NCBI GenBank assembly: GCA_015207155.1
Contig: JADEXK010000055.1
Coordinates: 1-41,777 of the forward strand
Length of the DNA stretch: 41,777 bases
Direction: 5' to 3'
Source of the DNA: Nostocales cyanobacterium LEGE 11386
GTDB taxonomy: Bacteria > Cyanobacteriota > Cyanobacteriia > Cyanobacteriales > Nostocaceae
Shown here piece by piece: positions 24,680 to 33,992 of the stretch (position 1 is its first letter; every line of letters begins with the position of its first letter). Under the pieces are notes generated by a model, which searched no databases, was not told the origin of the DNA, and worked only from the letters and a program-made list of their open reading frames with translations. Made by a program: the position numbers and the translations under genes.

Positions 24680-25522
24680 CTACTGTCCAAGCTCTCTAAT
24701 ATTGTTCATTACTTGTTGATACAAGTCATTATTATTTTGCTCTTGAAAGATGGCTGCTGCTTGTTGTAAGTCTTTGAGCGCACCTTGTCTGTCTCCCTGA
24801 GCCGCGCGGGCATTTCCCCGGTTATTATAAGCAGGCCCAAAATTAGAATTGAGGCGAATGGCTTGATTATAATCGGCGATCGCACCTTGTCTGTCTCCCT
24901 GAGCCGTGCGGACATTGCCTCGATTATTGTAGGCAATGGCATATCGAGAATCGAGGAGAATAGCTTGGTTGAAATCATCTAGCGCCCCGTTATTGTCTCC
25001 TTGGGCTGCGCGGGCATTTCCTCGGTTATTGTAGGCTTCGGCGTAGCTGGGTGACAGGCGAATAGCTTCGTTGTAATCGGCGATCGCTCTTTGATGATCT
25101 CCCAGTGAGGCTAGGGCATTTCCCCGACTATTATAAGCTTCGGCATCATTAGGAGAGATGTTAATAGCTTGATTGTAATCGGCGATCGCTTTTTGCTTGT
25201 CTCCCAAATCAAAGTAGGCTAGTCCCCGGCTCTTATAAGCTGGACTATATTCAGAATCTACATCAATTGCTTGGCTATAGGTAGCGATCGCTGCTTGTAA
25301 GTCGCCTTTGACGTGCTGATCCTTTCCTTGAACAAAAAGACTACCAGCTGGGGATGTTTGCGCTACACGACGGCTAGGAGGGCTAATTCCTATTTCTGTT
25401 ACCAAAACATCTTTGTTCTGATTGCAGGAAACACTGGTAATTGCACTCAATCCAGTAACCACAGCTATGGTCAATATTCTTTTAACTTTCACCTGCTCTT
25501 GCTCAAATAACCGCAGTTTCAT
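24680..25522 (-). CDS. TPR-repeat lipoprotein
   Basis: A 280-residue protein with a signal sequence (RILTIAVVTGLSAITSVSC) ending in a likely lipidated cysteine C33; S at position -3 is not ideal for a lipobox. Six tetratricopeptide repeats fill residues 60-260 (for example AIADYNQAIRLNSNFGPAYNNRGNA split over two helices). Four of them are very alike in protein and DNA, pointing to internal duplication. Such proteins usually scaffold envelope complexes; the partner is unknown. An alternative start is the GTG at codon 11, giving MKVKRIL, a more usual signal-peptide beginning. It is convergent with the haloperoxidase-like gene. Confidence 0.85.
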   Translation of the reverse strand: MKLRLFEQEQVKVKRILTIAVVTGLSAITSVSCNQNKDVLVTEIGISPPSRRVAQTSPAGSLFVQGKDQHVKGDLQAAIATYSQAIDVDSEYSPAYKSRGLAYFDLGDKQKAIADYNQAINISPNDAEAYNSRGNALASLGDHQRAIADYNEAIRLSPSYAEAYNNRGNARAAQGDNNGALDDFNQAILLDSRYAIAYNNRGNVRTAQGDRQGAIADYNQAIRLNSNFGPAYNNRGNARAAQGDRQGALKDLQQAAAIFQEQNNNDLYQQVMNNIRELGQ

Positions 25523-25659
25523 AAGTTACCCTAAACCGTCATTACACCTGGATTACAATTAGCACCAACTTTCACTAAAGATTGTTTCTAGCTTTTTATA
25601 CCTGTGTCAAGTCAAGTGACATCCTGACTTGATATTCCCTAGGGTTAATTAACGGTTAT

Positions 25660-25675
25660 ATGCTTGATCAAGCAT
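25660..25675. promoter_or_regulatory. Perfect 16-bp palindrome upstream of the TPR gene
   Basis: ATGCTTGATCAAGCAT is its own reverse complement, 138 bp upstream of the TPR lipoprotein start. The size suits a site for a dimeric regulator; the protein is unknown. Confidence 0.45.
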
Positions 25676-25921
25676 GAAGTATAAAAATTTTATTTTGGAT
25701 GATTTATCTATTTGTTATGTGAATTCCATTCTAGACAACTCTTGTTACTTTTTATGTTTTTCCTGATACTTTATGAATGATTTTCTGTTTTCACCAAAAG
25801 TTGAATTAATATTAAATTTTTTGGAAAATTAGCATCCTGATATTTTCAGAATACCGGGATTATAGTTGATCACAAATGATAGAAAAATACTATACAGGAC
25901 TCCACCCTAGTAAAATCTTGA

Positions 25922-25960
25922 CTGTCACCTGTCACCTATCACCTGTCACCTATCAGTCAC
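25922..25960. repeat. Tandem TGTCACC/TATCACC repeats next to a stop codon
   Basis: Five or six alternating units of CTGTCAC and CTATCAC end 3-4 bp before the exonuclease stop codon (25964-25966). This is Nostocales-type STRR DNA. Confidence 0.75.
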
Positions 25961-25963
25961 CTA

Positions 25964-26875
25964 TTAATCGTCACTTTCCTGGTTTTTAGGAGACAGTCGC
26001 CAAGATGTAGTTGTGTCAATATCTACAGATAATTGTTCTAGGTTTTGACCTAAATCTTTTTGCAGTTTTTGAGTCAACGTCACAGGAAAATCTAAACTAA
26101 CGCCTTGATTTTGTACCAATTTGACTAATTCTGCAAATGGCACTTTTACAGTTTTGCGTTCGTAACTAGTCAACTTACAAAATGAGGTTTCTGAAACATT
26201 CTGAGCTTGCATGGCTTTTTTTAAGCGCTCTTGCAAATGCTCAAATTCGGAATTTAACAGCTTCCACTGTTCTTCCATTTCCGTGTATCTGGCAGCGATC
26301 GCTGTTAAATCTTCTTGGGTAGGATCTGGGGTACTTGCTACTTGTAACTCTAACAACTGTAAGTGTACTTGGGCAAGATAAATACAGTCTAAATAGGCAT
26401 ATTCTATCTGTCCTTCACTCAGGGGGCGCTTTCCCCAATCACTATTTTGTTCCTGTTTATCAATATAGTTAAATCGACACAATGCTGTAGCTAAAGTTTT
26501 AAGTTGGTAGTTAGGTAACGGTAAGAGATAGTAGGGAATTTTTTTGGCTATTTCTAAAGTGCAAGTGATATTTTTGGCTTGCTTGCTGCCTAAAAACTTT
26601 ATATCATAATTGGCATTATGAAAAACCTTTTCAATAGCCGGATTCATCATAATTTGCTCAACAAAGCCAACAACCATATCAGGCTGATTCAGGACATCTA
26701 AAAGGTAAACGCGATCGCCGCTCATATCTGTTGGGTCATCCAACACCTGAATCAGTGATAGTCTGGGATTGCGACTTTGATAGTCAGCTACTTCTGTATC
26801 AATCCACAAAGTTTTGACTTTGGTATATTCAGCTACTATAGAACTAATTTCGCTAGCGGCAGTCAAGTATGGCAT
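25964..26875 (-). CDS. rnd: RNase D-like 3'-5' exonuclease (DEDDy)
   Basis: An exoribonuclease domain protein, probably for 3' trimming of tRNA or other small RNAs. Catalytic residues are D26 and E28 (WIDTEV), D91 (HNANYDIKF), Y159 and D163 (YAYLDCIY), so all five DEDDy positions are present. The remaining part of the 303-residue protein is helical and likely coiled coil (MEEQWKLLNSEFEHLQERLKK). It lacks the HRDC domains of E. coli RNase D, as is usual for this cyanobacterial form. It is divergent from the RNA methyltransferase gene, with 200 bp shared upstream. Confidence 0.88.
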   Translation of the reverse strand: MPYLTAASEISSIVAEYTKVKTLWIDTEVADYQSRNPRLSLIQVLDDPTDMSGDRVYLLDVLNQPDMVVGFVEQIMMNPAIEKVFHNANYDIKFLGSKQAKNITCTLEIAKKIPYYLLPLPNYQLKTLATALCRFNYIDKQEQNSDWGKRPLSEGQIEYAYLDCIYLAQVHLQLLELQVASTPDPTQEDLTAIAARYTEMEEQWKLLNSEFEHLQERLKKAMQAQNVSETSFCKLTSYERKTVKVPFAELVKLVQNQGVSLDFPVTLTQKLQKDLGQNLEQLSVDIDTTTSWRLSPKNQESDD

Positions 26876-27075
26876 TGGCTAATATTCCCTGATAGGCAAA
26901 AGCAGTCAGTCACAGTTTTCCAAATTAACATTTTGACGGTGATGATGTTGGTATCGCCGCTCTTTTCTGGGAGAGCAGTAAACTTTGCGGTAGAATGCAC
27001 AAATCAATCACAAGCATTAAAGTATTTTTAGGTGCAAACTGACAAGTCAGTGCAAGCGATCGCGGGAGGTAAAAA

Positions 27076-27816
27076 ATGGGATTAGCTGGGTTAAGAATTG
27101 TATTAGTAGAACCAGCTGGCCCCATTAACCTGGGGTCGATCGCTAGGGTAATGAAAAATTTTGGACTACATCATCTAGTATTAGTCAACCCCCAATGCGA
27201 TCCATTGTCGGCGGAAGCCGTGAAAATGGCAGTTCATGCCAAAGAAATTTTAGAATCTGCGGTATTAGTCACCACATTACCAGAAGCATTGCAAGGATGT
27301 GTCCGCGCGATCGCTACTACTGCGCGTGTGCGTGATTGGGAAACACCTTTAGAAAATCCCCGCACAGCATTACCTTGGTTACTAGAAGACCCAGATACAC
27401 CCGCCGCACTGATTTTTGGCAGGGAAGACCGGGGTTTAAGCAATGAAGAATTAAATTATGCCCAGCGATTTGTCCGCATTCCCACACATCAAAGTTATTC
27501 ATCTCTCAATTTGGCTACGGCTGTGGCCATCTGCTGTTATGAACTAGCCCAGTATGCAGCACCACCGATAACGCCGGCCCCAAGCGGAACTGAACTAGCA
27601 CCATTGGATCTTGTGGAAACCTACTACGAGCAATTAGAATCACTACTACTAGATATTGGTTACTTGTATCCGCACACAGCAGCTAGTCGCATGGAAAAAT
27701 TCCGGCAACTGTACAATCGTGCCCATCTCCAAACTAAGGAGGTCGCTATGCTGCGAGGAATTCTGCGACAGATAGAATGGGCACTTAAAACCAAGGGTAA
27801 TGATGAAAACTTGTAA
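27076..27816 (+). CDS. trmJ: TrmH/TrmJ family RNA 2'-O-methyltransferase
   Basis: A SPOUT methyltransferase that methylates a ribose 2'-OH, most likely at position 32 of tRNAs. Motif 1 is LVEPAGPINLGSIARVMKNF with N18 and R24, motif 2 is ALIFGREDRGLSNEEL, and motif 3 is SYSSLNLATAVAICCYEL, forming the trefoil-knot SAM site. The C-terminal helical extension (about 170-246) is typical for TrmJ. GGAGG lies 7 nt before the ATG, a strong ribosome binding site. A TrmH-type assignment with another RNA target cannot be excluded. Confidence 0.88.
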   Translation: MGLAGLRIVLVEPAGPINLGSIARVMKNFGLHHLVLVNPQCDPLSAEAVKMAVHAKEILESAVLVTTLPEALQGCVRAIATTARVRDWETPLENPRTALPWLLEDPDTPAALIFGREDRGLSNEELNYAQRFVRIPTHQSYSSLNLATAVAICCYELAQYAAPPITPAPSGTELAPLDLVETYYEQLESLLLDIGYLYPHTAASRMEKFRQLYNRAHLQTKEVAMLRGILRQIEWALKTKGNDENL

Positions 27817-27989
27817 TTAATCGTTTAATATGTACGGAATCATCCCCCCAAAATAGTTAATATGCCTTAAACTAAACGCAAAAATGTGACTGAGTAGCTA
27901 AGGATGATTTCCACATCCAGCTGTTTCAGGCGTGAGTTTTGGGTCGGGAGTCTGCAAGAAAACATTCCAGTGGGTCACCAGGAGTAATC

Positions 27990-29492
27990 ATGTCAGAGTC
28001 AAGTGACAAACTAAAAGCTTTCTCGCGGCGACAACCCATGAACCGCCGTCAGAGTCAGCGCCAAAACCAAAAAAAGGCACAGAAAAAAGTCAAAGTTCCC
28101 AGTCAGCCACAGCGTGTTGTCAAAAAAGAAGTGGCGCTGACGCACTTTGATCATCAGATAATTCCTCCCCGCATCGCTACTGGAGTGCGTAAGTCAAAAA
28201 CTGCGGTAGTTATGCCAGCAGCAGTGAAACCTATTCCCCATGTACAGAGAACGATACCATCTGTTAATCCCAGCACGATGAAGTTAAAGACAGTGCGGGT
28301 ACAAAAGCAGCCATTGCCAAAAATAGGTAGACGTGTGTCGCGCAAGACCCGCTTAAAACCAATGGCACGAACTATGTTGTATGCTCTACGGTTATTGATT
28401 GTAGGGGTTGGTCTTGGTGCGATCGTGGGCACAATGTTGTCAGTCTTAGACCCTGCTACTCGTGTACCCACAAATCCCTCGATGCAATCAAGTACGAATA
28501 ATGGGGGGCAAAATCAGCCACAACTTACACCAAATGCGGCTGCCAGCTTATATTTATCCCAGGAAATTATTCCCTTGAAAGATGCTGTACAAAATTTGGC
28601 AGCGACATACGCCAATCTCACACCTGGAGTTTTCTTGGTAGATTTAGATACTGGTGGTTACGTAGATGTGAATAGCTCCACCAGTTTCTCGGCGGCTAGT
28701 ACAATTAAAGTTCCCATTTTGATGGCTTTTTTCCAAGATGTAGATACCGGGAAAATCCGCCTAGATGAAATGCTAACTCTGGAAAAAGATATGGTAGCTG
28801 GCGGTTCTGGAAATCTGCAATACCAAAAAGTGGGCACCCAGTACGCGGCATTGGAAGTTGCCACTAAAATGATTACAATCAGCGACAACACGGCCACAAA
28901 TATGCTGATTACCCGACTAGGAGGTATAGAGGCGCTGAATCAACGTTTTCAAAGTTGGGGATTGACAGCTACAACCATTCGCAACCCGCTTCCAGATTTA
29001 CCAGGGACAAACACCACTAGTCCCAGAGAAATGGGGAATTTGATGGCTATGGTCAATCAGGGAAATTTTATCAGTATGCGATCGCGCGATCTCATGCTCG
29101 ATATCATGCGCCGCACAGAAAGAAATAATCTGCTACCTGCTGGTTTAGGGACAGGTGCTAGAACTTATCATAAAACGGGCGATATTGGTGCCATGCTTGC
29201 TGATGTGGGTTTAATTGATACCCCAACTGGCAAACGCTACATTGCCTCTGTGATGGTACAACGCCCTAATAATGATCCTCGGGCGGAAAAGCTGATTAGT
29301 TCTATTTCTAGTGCTGCTTACCGACAGTTAAGCCAAAATACTGTACCTAGTAATACGACAAATACTGTACCCCCAGTTGGTTATCAGACTCCAGTTATAA
29401 CGCCTGCTAAACCCAACAATATGGGAAATACTGTGCCCCCAACTAGTAATCAAGCCCCATTTGCGACTCCACAATATTTCCCCTCTAGATAA
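27990..29492 (+). CDS. Membrane-anchored serine hydrolase of the class A beta-lactamase fold
   Basis: A 500-residue protein from ATG 27990 (AGGAG at 27980-27984; the frame opens earlier at 27939). Residues 1-125 are basic and disordered-looking and would be cytoplasmic. Residues 128-150 are one transmembrane helix. The outer part has the serine active-site set S237-T-I-K240, S298-D-N300 and K395-T-G397. The omega-loop region (RNPLPDLPGTNTTSPREM, about 331-348) is short and lacks the E166-type general base of true class A beta-lactamases, so efficient beta-lactam hydrolysis is doubtful and a D,D-peptidase or related role is possible. The last 50 residues are Pro/Asn/Thr-rich with repeated NTVPP. 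Confidence 0.87.
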   Translation: MSESSDKLKAFSRRQPMNRRQSQRQNQKKAQKKVKVPSQPQRVVKKEVALTHFDHQIIPPRIATGVRKSKTAVVMPAAVKPIPHVQRTIPSVNPSTMKLKTVRVQKQPLPKIGRRVSRKTRLKPMARTMLYALRLLIVGVGLGAIVGTMLSVLDPATRVPTNPSMQSSTNNGGQNQPQLTPNAAASLYLSQEIIPLKDAVQNLAATYANLTPGVFLVDLDTGGYVDVNSSTSFSAASTIKVPILMAFFQDVDTGKIRLDEMLTLEKDMVAGGSGNLQYQKVGTQYAALEVATKMITISDNTATNMLITRLGGIEALNQRFQSWGLTATTIRNPLPDLPGTNTTSPREMGNLMAMVNQGNFISMRSRDLMLDIMRRTERNNLLPAGLGTGARTYHKTGDIGAMLADVGLIDTPTGKRYIASVMVQRPNNDPRAEKLISSISSAAYRQLSQNTVPSNTTNTVPPVGYQTPVITPAKPNNMGNTVPPTSNQAPFATPQYFPSR

Positions 29493-29558
29493 ATTCTCAA
29501 TGACACGCTGTAAATCTCCCAGTAGCAACCTACTGGCGTGGCAAGGCTAAAATGTGGC

Positions 29559-29599
29559 ATAAACAAATGATTGTAGGGTGGGCATCTTGCCTGTTCCAC
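29559..29599. repeat. Dispersed 41-bp repeat, copy 2 of 2
   Basis: Matches 208-248 at 40 of 41 positions. It lies between the convergent stops of the serine hydrolase and primase genes, a setting equivalent to that of copy 1. Confidence 0.8.
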
Positions 29600-29638
29600 A
29601 AGAAAATCACAATGAACCATTTTAGGCTTGTCAATCCA

Positions 29639-31555
29639 CTACAGTAAATCTGTAATGGAAAATTGCCGTTGGCGGTCTAGTTCTTGCAGCCTTAGTTTTT
29701 CATTGTAGAAAGATTGATAATATGACTGCCATTTTTCTGGTTCTGCTTCTGAATCAGTTTGCTGCCAAAGTTCTAAAAAATGGCGATAGCGCTTTTCTCT
29801 TAATACTCTCTCCATACAGGCGATCGCAGCTTGAACTACTTGGGGTGTCCGCAGCATTTCTTTTTTGCTGGTCTCATTCACATGAAACAAATGGGACACT
29901 AATTCTATTTCTTCAGATAATTCTAAATATCTATCTTGCAGACTTGATACAAAATCTACCTGTTCCCCCCCCGATTCTAAAATCTTCTGCCATAAAAAGC
30001 GGTGGTGAGAAAGGCTAAATTCCAAATCTCGTTCTTCTAAGGTGTCAACAATAGTTTGACGCTGTTCGGGACAGTGTAAATAAATTCGTAGTAGTAAAGC
30101 TTCTGCTAATTCTAAAAGACTGCGATCGCCTGTAACCGAAGAATAGGTAATTTTTCTACTATCTGCTTTTTTCTTACTTGTTAAAGGCGTAGAATATGCA
30201 GTAGTAGATGGCGCTATTTGAGTTAATAAATTTTCTACTCGTAGGGGTATCAGTCTCGTATCCCCTAAGCTGAGGATTTCGGCACAGTGCGAAACATAAT
30301 AATTTCGTGTATCACTATTAGCTATATTTTTTAGTAATTTTACTATTTGCTGCGTGACTTGCTGAAAATCCGTAGCTTGTTTTAAATCCCTGTCTGCAAT
30401 AATTTGCTGAATCTGCCAGTCCAGCCACAATGGGGCATTTGCTAACAGTTGCCCATAATCTTCTGGTGTATGGGTATACAAGTATTCATCAGCATCTTTA
30501 CCATCGGGTATGTTAAGAATCTTGAGTTGGACTTCGCCTTTGTATGCTAGTTCGGCAATTTCCCCAATAGCTCGTTCTGCGGCAATATTACCAGCTTTAT
30601 CAGCGTCAAAGTTGAGGATTAACTGTTTAGATTCGGTGTAGCGTAAAATTAACCTGACTTGTTCAATGCTTAAAGCTGTACCTAGGGAGGCGACAGCATT
30701 AGTAATACCCGCAGCATGGAGCGCGATCGCATCAAAATAGCCTTCTACGACTATGGCCCCGTCTAGTTGGGAAATTCCGCCTTTGGCTTGATCCAGGGCA
30801 AATAATGTTTTACCTTTACTAAAAAGCTCTGTTTCTGGTGAATTTAGATACTTTGGTTGCTCATCACTCAAAGTCCTCCCACCAAAAGCAATGACTCGCC
30901 CTTGAATATCGCGGATGGGAATCATCAGGCGATCGCGAAATACATCATAGTAACCACTTCCTTCTTTTCGTGGCTTAATCAATCCCGCTTTTTCTACTAG
31001 TTGCACTGGGTAATGTTTATCTTCCACCAAATAGCGATGCAGGGTTTCCCAACCAGCCGGTGCATAACCTAAGCCAAACTGCTGGATTGTTTCTTCTTTG
31101 AGTTGGCGATCGGATTGCAGATATTGATAGGCTTTTTTTTCTTGGCTTTGTCTCAGGGCGTGTTGATAAAACTGTCCGGCGGAAGCCAGAACTTCATATA
31201 ATTGTTCACGTAAAGAAATTTGACGCTGTAATTCTTGGCGTTGTTCTGGTGCGAGAGTTTGCACAGGTACTTGGTAACGGCGTGCTAAATCTAACACCAC
31301 TTCTGCAAACGAGTGTTTTCCCAAGTCCATCAAGAACTTAATTGCATTTCCCCCAGCTTGACAGCCGAAGCAATAGTACATTTGCTTGGTTTGACTGACT
31401 GTGAAACTGGGACTTTTCTCATCATGGAAGGGACATAAACCGACAAAATCTTTACCACGCTTACGTAAAACTACGTGTTCTGAAACGACATCAACAATAT
31501 CAGCACGTTGTTTAATTTCCTCAATTGTGTCAGGGTGCAAGCGGGGAATTTGCAT
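29639..31555 (-). CDS. dnaG: DNA primase
   Basis: Synthesises RNA primers at the replication fork. The 638 residues have the canonical order: CHC2 zinc-binding domain with C41, H44, C62 and C65 (LCPFHDEKSPSF, YYCFGCQAGG); RNA polymerase core; TOPRIM with GAIVVEGYFDAIAL (catalytic Glu) and LNFDADKAG (DxD); and a C-terminal DnaB-interacting helical region from about 470. The start ATG 31555 gives the usual N-terminus (MQIPRLHPDTIEEIKQRADI). It stands apart from rpoD and rpsU, unlike in enterobacteria, and is divergent from the amidase gene. Confidence 0.97.
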   Translation of the reverse strand: MQIPRLHPDTIEEIKQRADIVDVVSEHVVLRKRGKDFVGLCPFHDEKSPSFTVSQTKQMYYCFGCQAGGNAIKFLMDLGKHSFAEVVLDLARRYQVPVQTLAPEQRQELQRQISLREQLYEVLASAGQFYQHALRQSQEKKAYQYLQSDRQLKEETIQQFGLGYAPAGWETLHRYLVEDKHYPVQLVEKAGLIKPRKEGSGYYDVFRDRLMIPIRDIQGRVIAFGGRTLSDEQPKYLNSPETELFSKGKTLFALDQAKGGISQLDGAIVVEGYFDAIALHAAGITNAVASLGTALSIEQVRLILRYTESKQLILNFDADKAGNIAAERAIGEIAELAYKGEVQLKILNIPDGKDADEYLYTHTPEDYGQLLANAPLWLDWQIQQIIADRDLKQATDFQQVTQQIVKLLKNIANSDTRNYYVSHCAEILSLGDTRLIPLRVENLLTQIAPSTTAYSTPLTSKKKADSRKITYSSVTGDRSLLELAEALLLRIYLHCPEQRQTIVDTLEERDLEFSLSHHRFLWQKILESGGEQVDFVSSLQDRYLELSEEIELVSHLFHVNETSKKEMLRTPQVVQAAIACMERVLREKRYRHFLELWQQTDSEAEPEKWQSYYQSFYNEKLRLQELDRQRQFSITDLL

Positions 31556-31685
31556 TTCAGTTCATTGCGTTAGTAACTATAACTGCTGTGAGCTAACCAT
31601 CTGATAGATATTATATTCTTGTTGCCAAGCCAACAATTATGTATAAAATTGCTTACGCTTAATTTTCTTAGAGGAAATACTGACG

Positions 31686-33038
31686 ATGGGACGTATTTTT
31701 ATTTCGGCAGCTCACGGAGGTAAAGAAGCAGGAGGCATCGATCCAGGCTCGATCGCAGGTGGTACAACCGAAGCTAGAGAAATGATTCTGCTGCGGGATT
31801 TGATTGTAACAGAATTACGGGCGCGGAGTTTTGATGTTTTGGCAGTTCCCGATGACCTCAGTGCCACAGAAACTATTGCTTGGATCAATTCCCGTGGTCG
31901 TCGGGTAGATGTCGCCCTAGAAATTCATGCTGATGCTGCTAGCAGTCCGACTGTGAGAGGTGCGAGTGTCTACTACATTGCCAACAACCAAGAGCGTAAA
32001 AGTAATGGTGAATTGCTCTTGATGGGGCTTTTGCGCCGTGTAACTCAGTTACCAAATCGGGGAGTTAAGCCAGATACAGATAGCGGGTTGGGAAGTTTGG
32101 CATTTTGTCGCCAAATTATTATTCCTTCTTTATTAATGCAAGTAGGCTTTCTTAGCAATCCAGAAGATCGGTCTTTGCTGCAAAATCGTCGCCGTGATTT
32201 CGCTTTGGGAATTGCTGATGGGTTAGCATCTTGGAGTCGGGTAATTGACCCTAGTTCTGTAACTCCTATTGAACCAACTTATCCGGCAATTAATATTAAT
32301 ATTAATGGGCAAAAATACGCTGAACAAGGAATATTAGTTAATGGTAATTCTTACATCCCTATTGATTTAGTAGATCAGCTACGGATTGATTTATCAAAAT
32401 CAGCAAACATCAACCGTATTAGTTATCGGAGAATAGTTTATATCAAAGCAATTGATTTGCGAGATTTTAATGTAGCTATCAGTTGGGATGCGGCAACTCG
32501 CACTATTAATTTACGTTCAAATTTATTAGTTTGCGTTGACCAACTTGACCGCATTATGTCACGTGGCAATACATCAGAAGTAGAGTTGCAATTATTCCTG
32601 AGAAATAATAACGAAAATGCTTTGGTCAATTTTCCTGATATACCCAAATTGTATAGAGAAGAAGGTAACGCGGAAGGCGTAAATTATGATATTGCTTTCT
32701 GTCAAATGTGTTTAGAAACTGGGTTTTTACGTTTTGGCGGTGATGTCAGACCTGAGCAAAATAACTTTGCTGGTTTGGGTTCTATTGGTGGTGGTGTAGA
32801 AGCTGCGTCTTTTCCGAGTGCGAGAATTGGTGTTAGAGCGCATATCCAACACTTAAAAGCCTACGCTAGTTTAGAACCTTTAGTAAATGAAGTTGTAGAC
32901 CCCCGGTTTCGTTTTGTTACCCGTGGTGTAGCATCATCAATTTATCAGCTTTCAGGGCGTTGGTCAGCAGATTTAGACTATGGTGTGAAGATTTTAGCAT
33001 TGATGAAAAGACTGTACGAGTCAGCAAGACTTTTGTAA
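31686..33038 (+). CDS. N-acetylmuramoyl-L-alanine amidase fused to a glucosaminidase-like domain
   Basis: A predicted two-activity peptidoglycan hydrolase of 450 residues. An Amidase_3 domain (1-190) has zinc ligands H10 (SAAHGG), E29 and H81 (EIHADAA), and the late motif QVGFLSNPED. A middle domain (about 205-290; INGQKYAEQGILVNGNSYIP) resembles the copper-amine-oxidase-N/stalk fold. The C-terminal domain (about 315-450) has CLETGFLRFGGDVRPEQNNF followed by AGLGSIGGG, the pattern of endo-beta-N-acetylglucosaminidases with a candidate catalytic Glu. There is no signal peptide: the protein starts directly with the first amidase strand (MGRIFISAAHGG), so its route to the wall is unexplained. 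GAGGA lies 10 nt before the ATG. Confidence 0.85.
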   Translation: MGRIFISAAHGGKEAGGIDPGSIAGGTTEAREMILLRDLIVTELRARSFDVLAVPDDLSATETIAWINSRGRRVDVALEIHADAASSPTVRGASVYYIANNQERKSNGELLLMGLLRRVTQLPNRGVKPDTDSGLGSLAFCRQIIIPSLLMQVGFLSNPEDRSLLQNRRRDFALGIADGLASWSRVIDPSSVTPIEPTYPAINININGQKYAEQGILVNGNSYIPIDLVDQLRIDLSKSANINRISYRRIVYIKAIDLRDFNVAISWDAATRTINLRSNLLVCVDQLDRIMSRGNTSEVELQLFLRNNNENALVNFPDIPKLYREEGNAEGVNYDIAFCQMCLETGFLRFGGDVRPEQNNFAGLGSIGGGVEAASFPSARIGVRAHIQHLKAYASLEPLVNEVVDPRFRFVTRGVASSIYQLSGRWSADLDYGVKILALMKRLYESARLL

Positions 33039-33065
33039 TTCGTAATTAAGAGTTTTTTGAATGCA

Positions 33066-33725
33066 CTAAATTAAAGAGACTGAAGCCTTGTTTAAATGTT
33101 GAATAATCCAATCTCGAACTACATGGTAAACTTCATCGGCTACTTCATCTAGTTGATGATTAGCTTGAGGATATAGAATTATATGCTTAGATTCTAAAGC
33201 CTGCTGATAAACTTGTTGCGAACAGCTAGGGGGTAATACTTGGTCAACCATGCCATGTATTAGCAGTAATGAGCATCGTGTGGCTAATTCTGATGCAGCA
33301 TTAATACCAAAAGCTTGAGTAGCAAGTGCTACAACAGTGTAGACGTAGGGAGATTGAGCAGCAGCTTGAATTACTACCGCACCGCCGAAAGAGTGACCAA
33401 CTAGGGCTAAATATTTGATACCTTCATCTCGCAAATAAGTAATCCCCGTAAGTACATCTAAGATGGAATCTACCAATTCAGTTGGGTAACGGTAACGTAT
33501 TCTTAAAGAAGCGATCTCCTCACTTGTGAGATCCTCACACAATCGGGGATAAAGTCCGTGTGCAGGTGTATCCCAGCCACCACCAACACCACCTACCCAA
33601 ATCACCGCTTTTTCGGTATTTTTTACAGGATAGTAGCGACAACGAATGGAACCCTGGCGTGTGACCAATTTGACAGGATAATATGCTTCTGCCTGTGGTT
33701 CGACTACAACGTCCTGGAGTCTCAT
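33066..33725 (-). CDS. Alpha/beta hydrolase
   Basis: A cytosolic serine hydrolase of 219 residues. The nucleophile S112 is in VGHSFGGA, the acid is probably D161 in HGMVDQVLP, and H190 is in QANHQLDE, so the full triad and the order of the fold are present. WVGGVGGGWDTP (residues 43-54) would form the oxyanion region. The substrate is unknown; it resembles dienelactone-hydrolase or chlorophyllase-like esterases in size. It converges on the amidase gene with 27 bp between them. Confidence 0.87.
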   Translation of the reverse strand: MRLQDVVVEPQAEAYYPVKLVTRQGSIRCRYYPVKNTEKAVIWVGGVGGGWDTPAHGLYPRLCEDLTSEEIASLRIRYRYPTELVDSILDVLTGITYLRDEGIKYLALVGHSFGGAVVIQAAAQSPYVYTVVALATQAFGINAASELATRCSLLLIHGMVDQVLPPSCSQQVYQQALESKHIILYPQANHQLDEVADEVYHVVRDWIIQHLNKASVSLI

Positions 33726-33992
33726 CTCGAATGATTCATCATAGATAGGCTCACAACAAACTCCACCATCGAACTCACATTAAATCTAGTTTCTATTGAT
33801 TACTCAGCATTAGCCTCTATCCCAGGTTGGTAAAAATTTTACTCTTTACTCTGTGTTCTCTGTGTCTCTGTGGTTAAAAAATAGTTTGCTAATTCTTTCT
33901 TATGACAGTCGGCATTTCAATGTTAGCTATCAGCTGTGGAATCGGTTGACGGGTGTAGAAAATCCTCAACGTTTAGGAGAACCAAGCGAATC
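33726..33992. other. Intergenic spacer with CTCTGTG repeats
   Basis: Contains a CTCTGTGTTCTCTGTGTCTC-type run near 33850-33876, a common Nostoc intergenic repeat. No gene was seen. Confidence 0.5.

Larger units (their letters stand above)
25523..25963. other. Non-coding gap with a palindrome and tandem repeats
   Basis: A 441-bp gap upstream of the TPR gene and downstream of the exonuclease gene. It contains the 16-bp palindrome at 25660-25675, AT-rich DNA, and the 7-8-bp tandem repeats at 25922-25960. No gene was seen. Confidence 0.6.
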
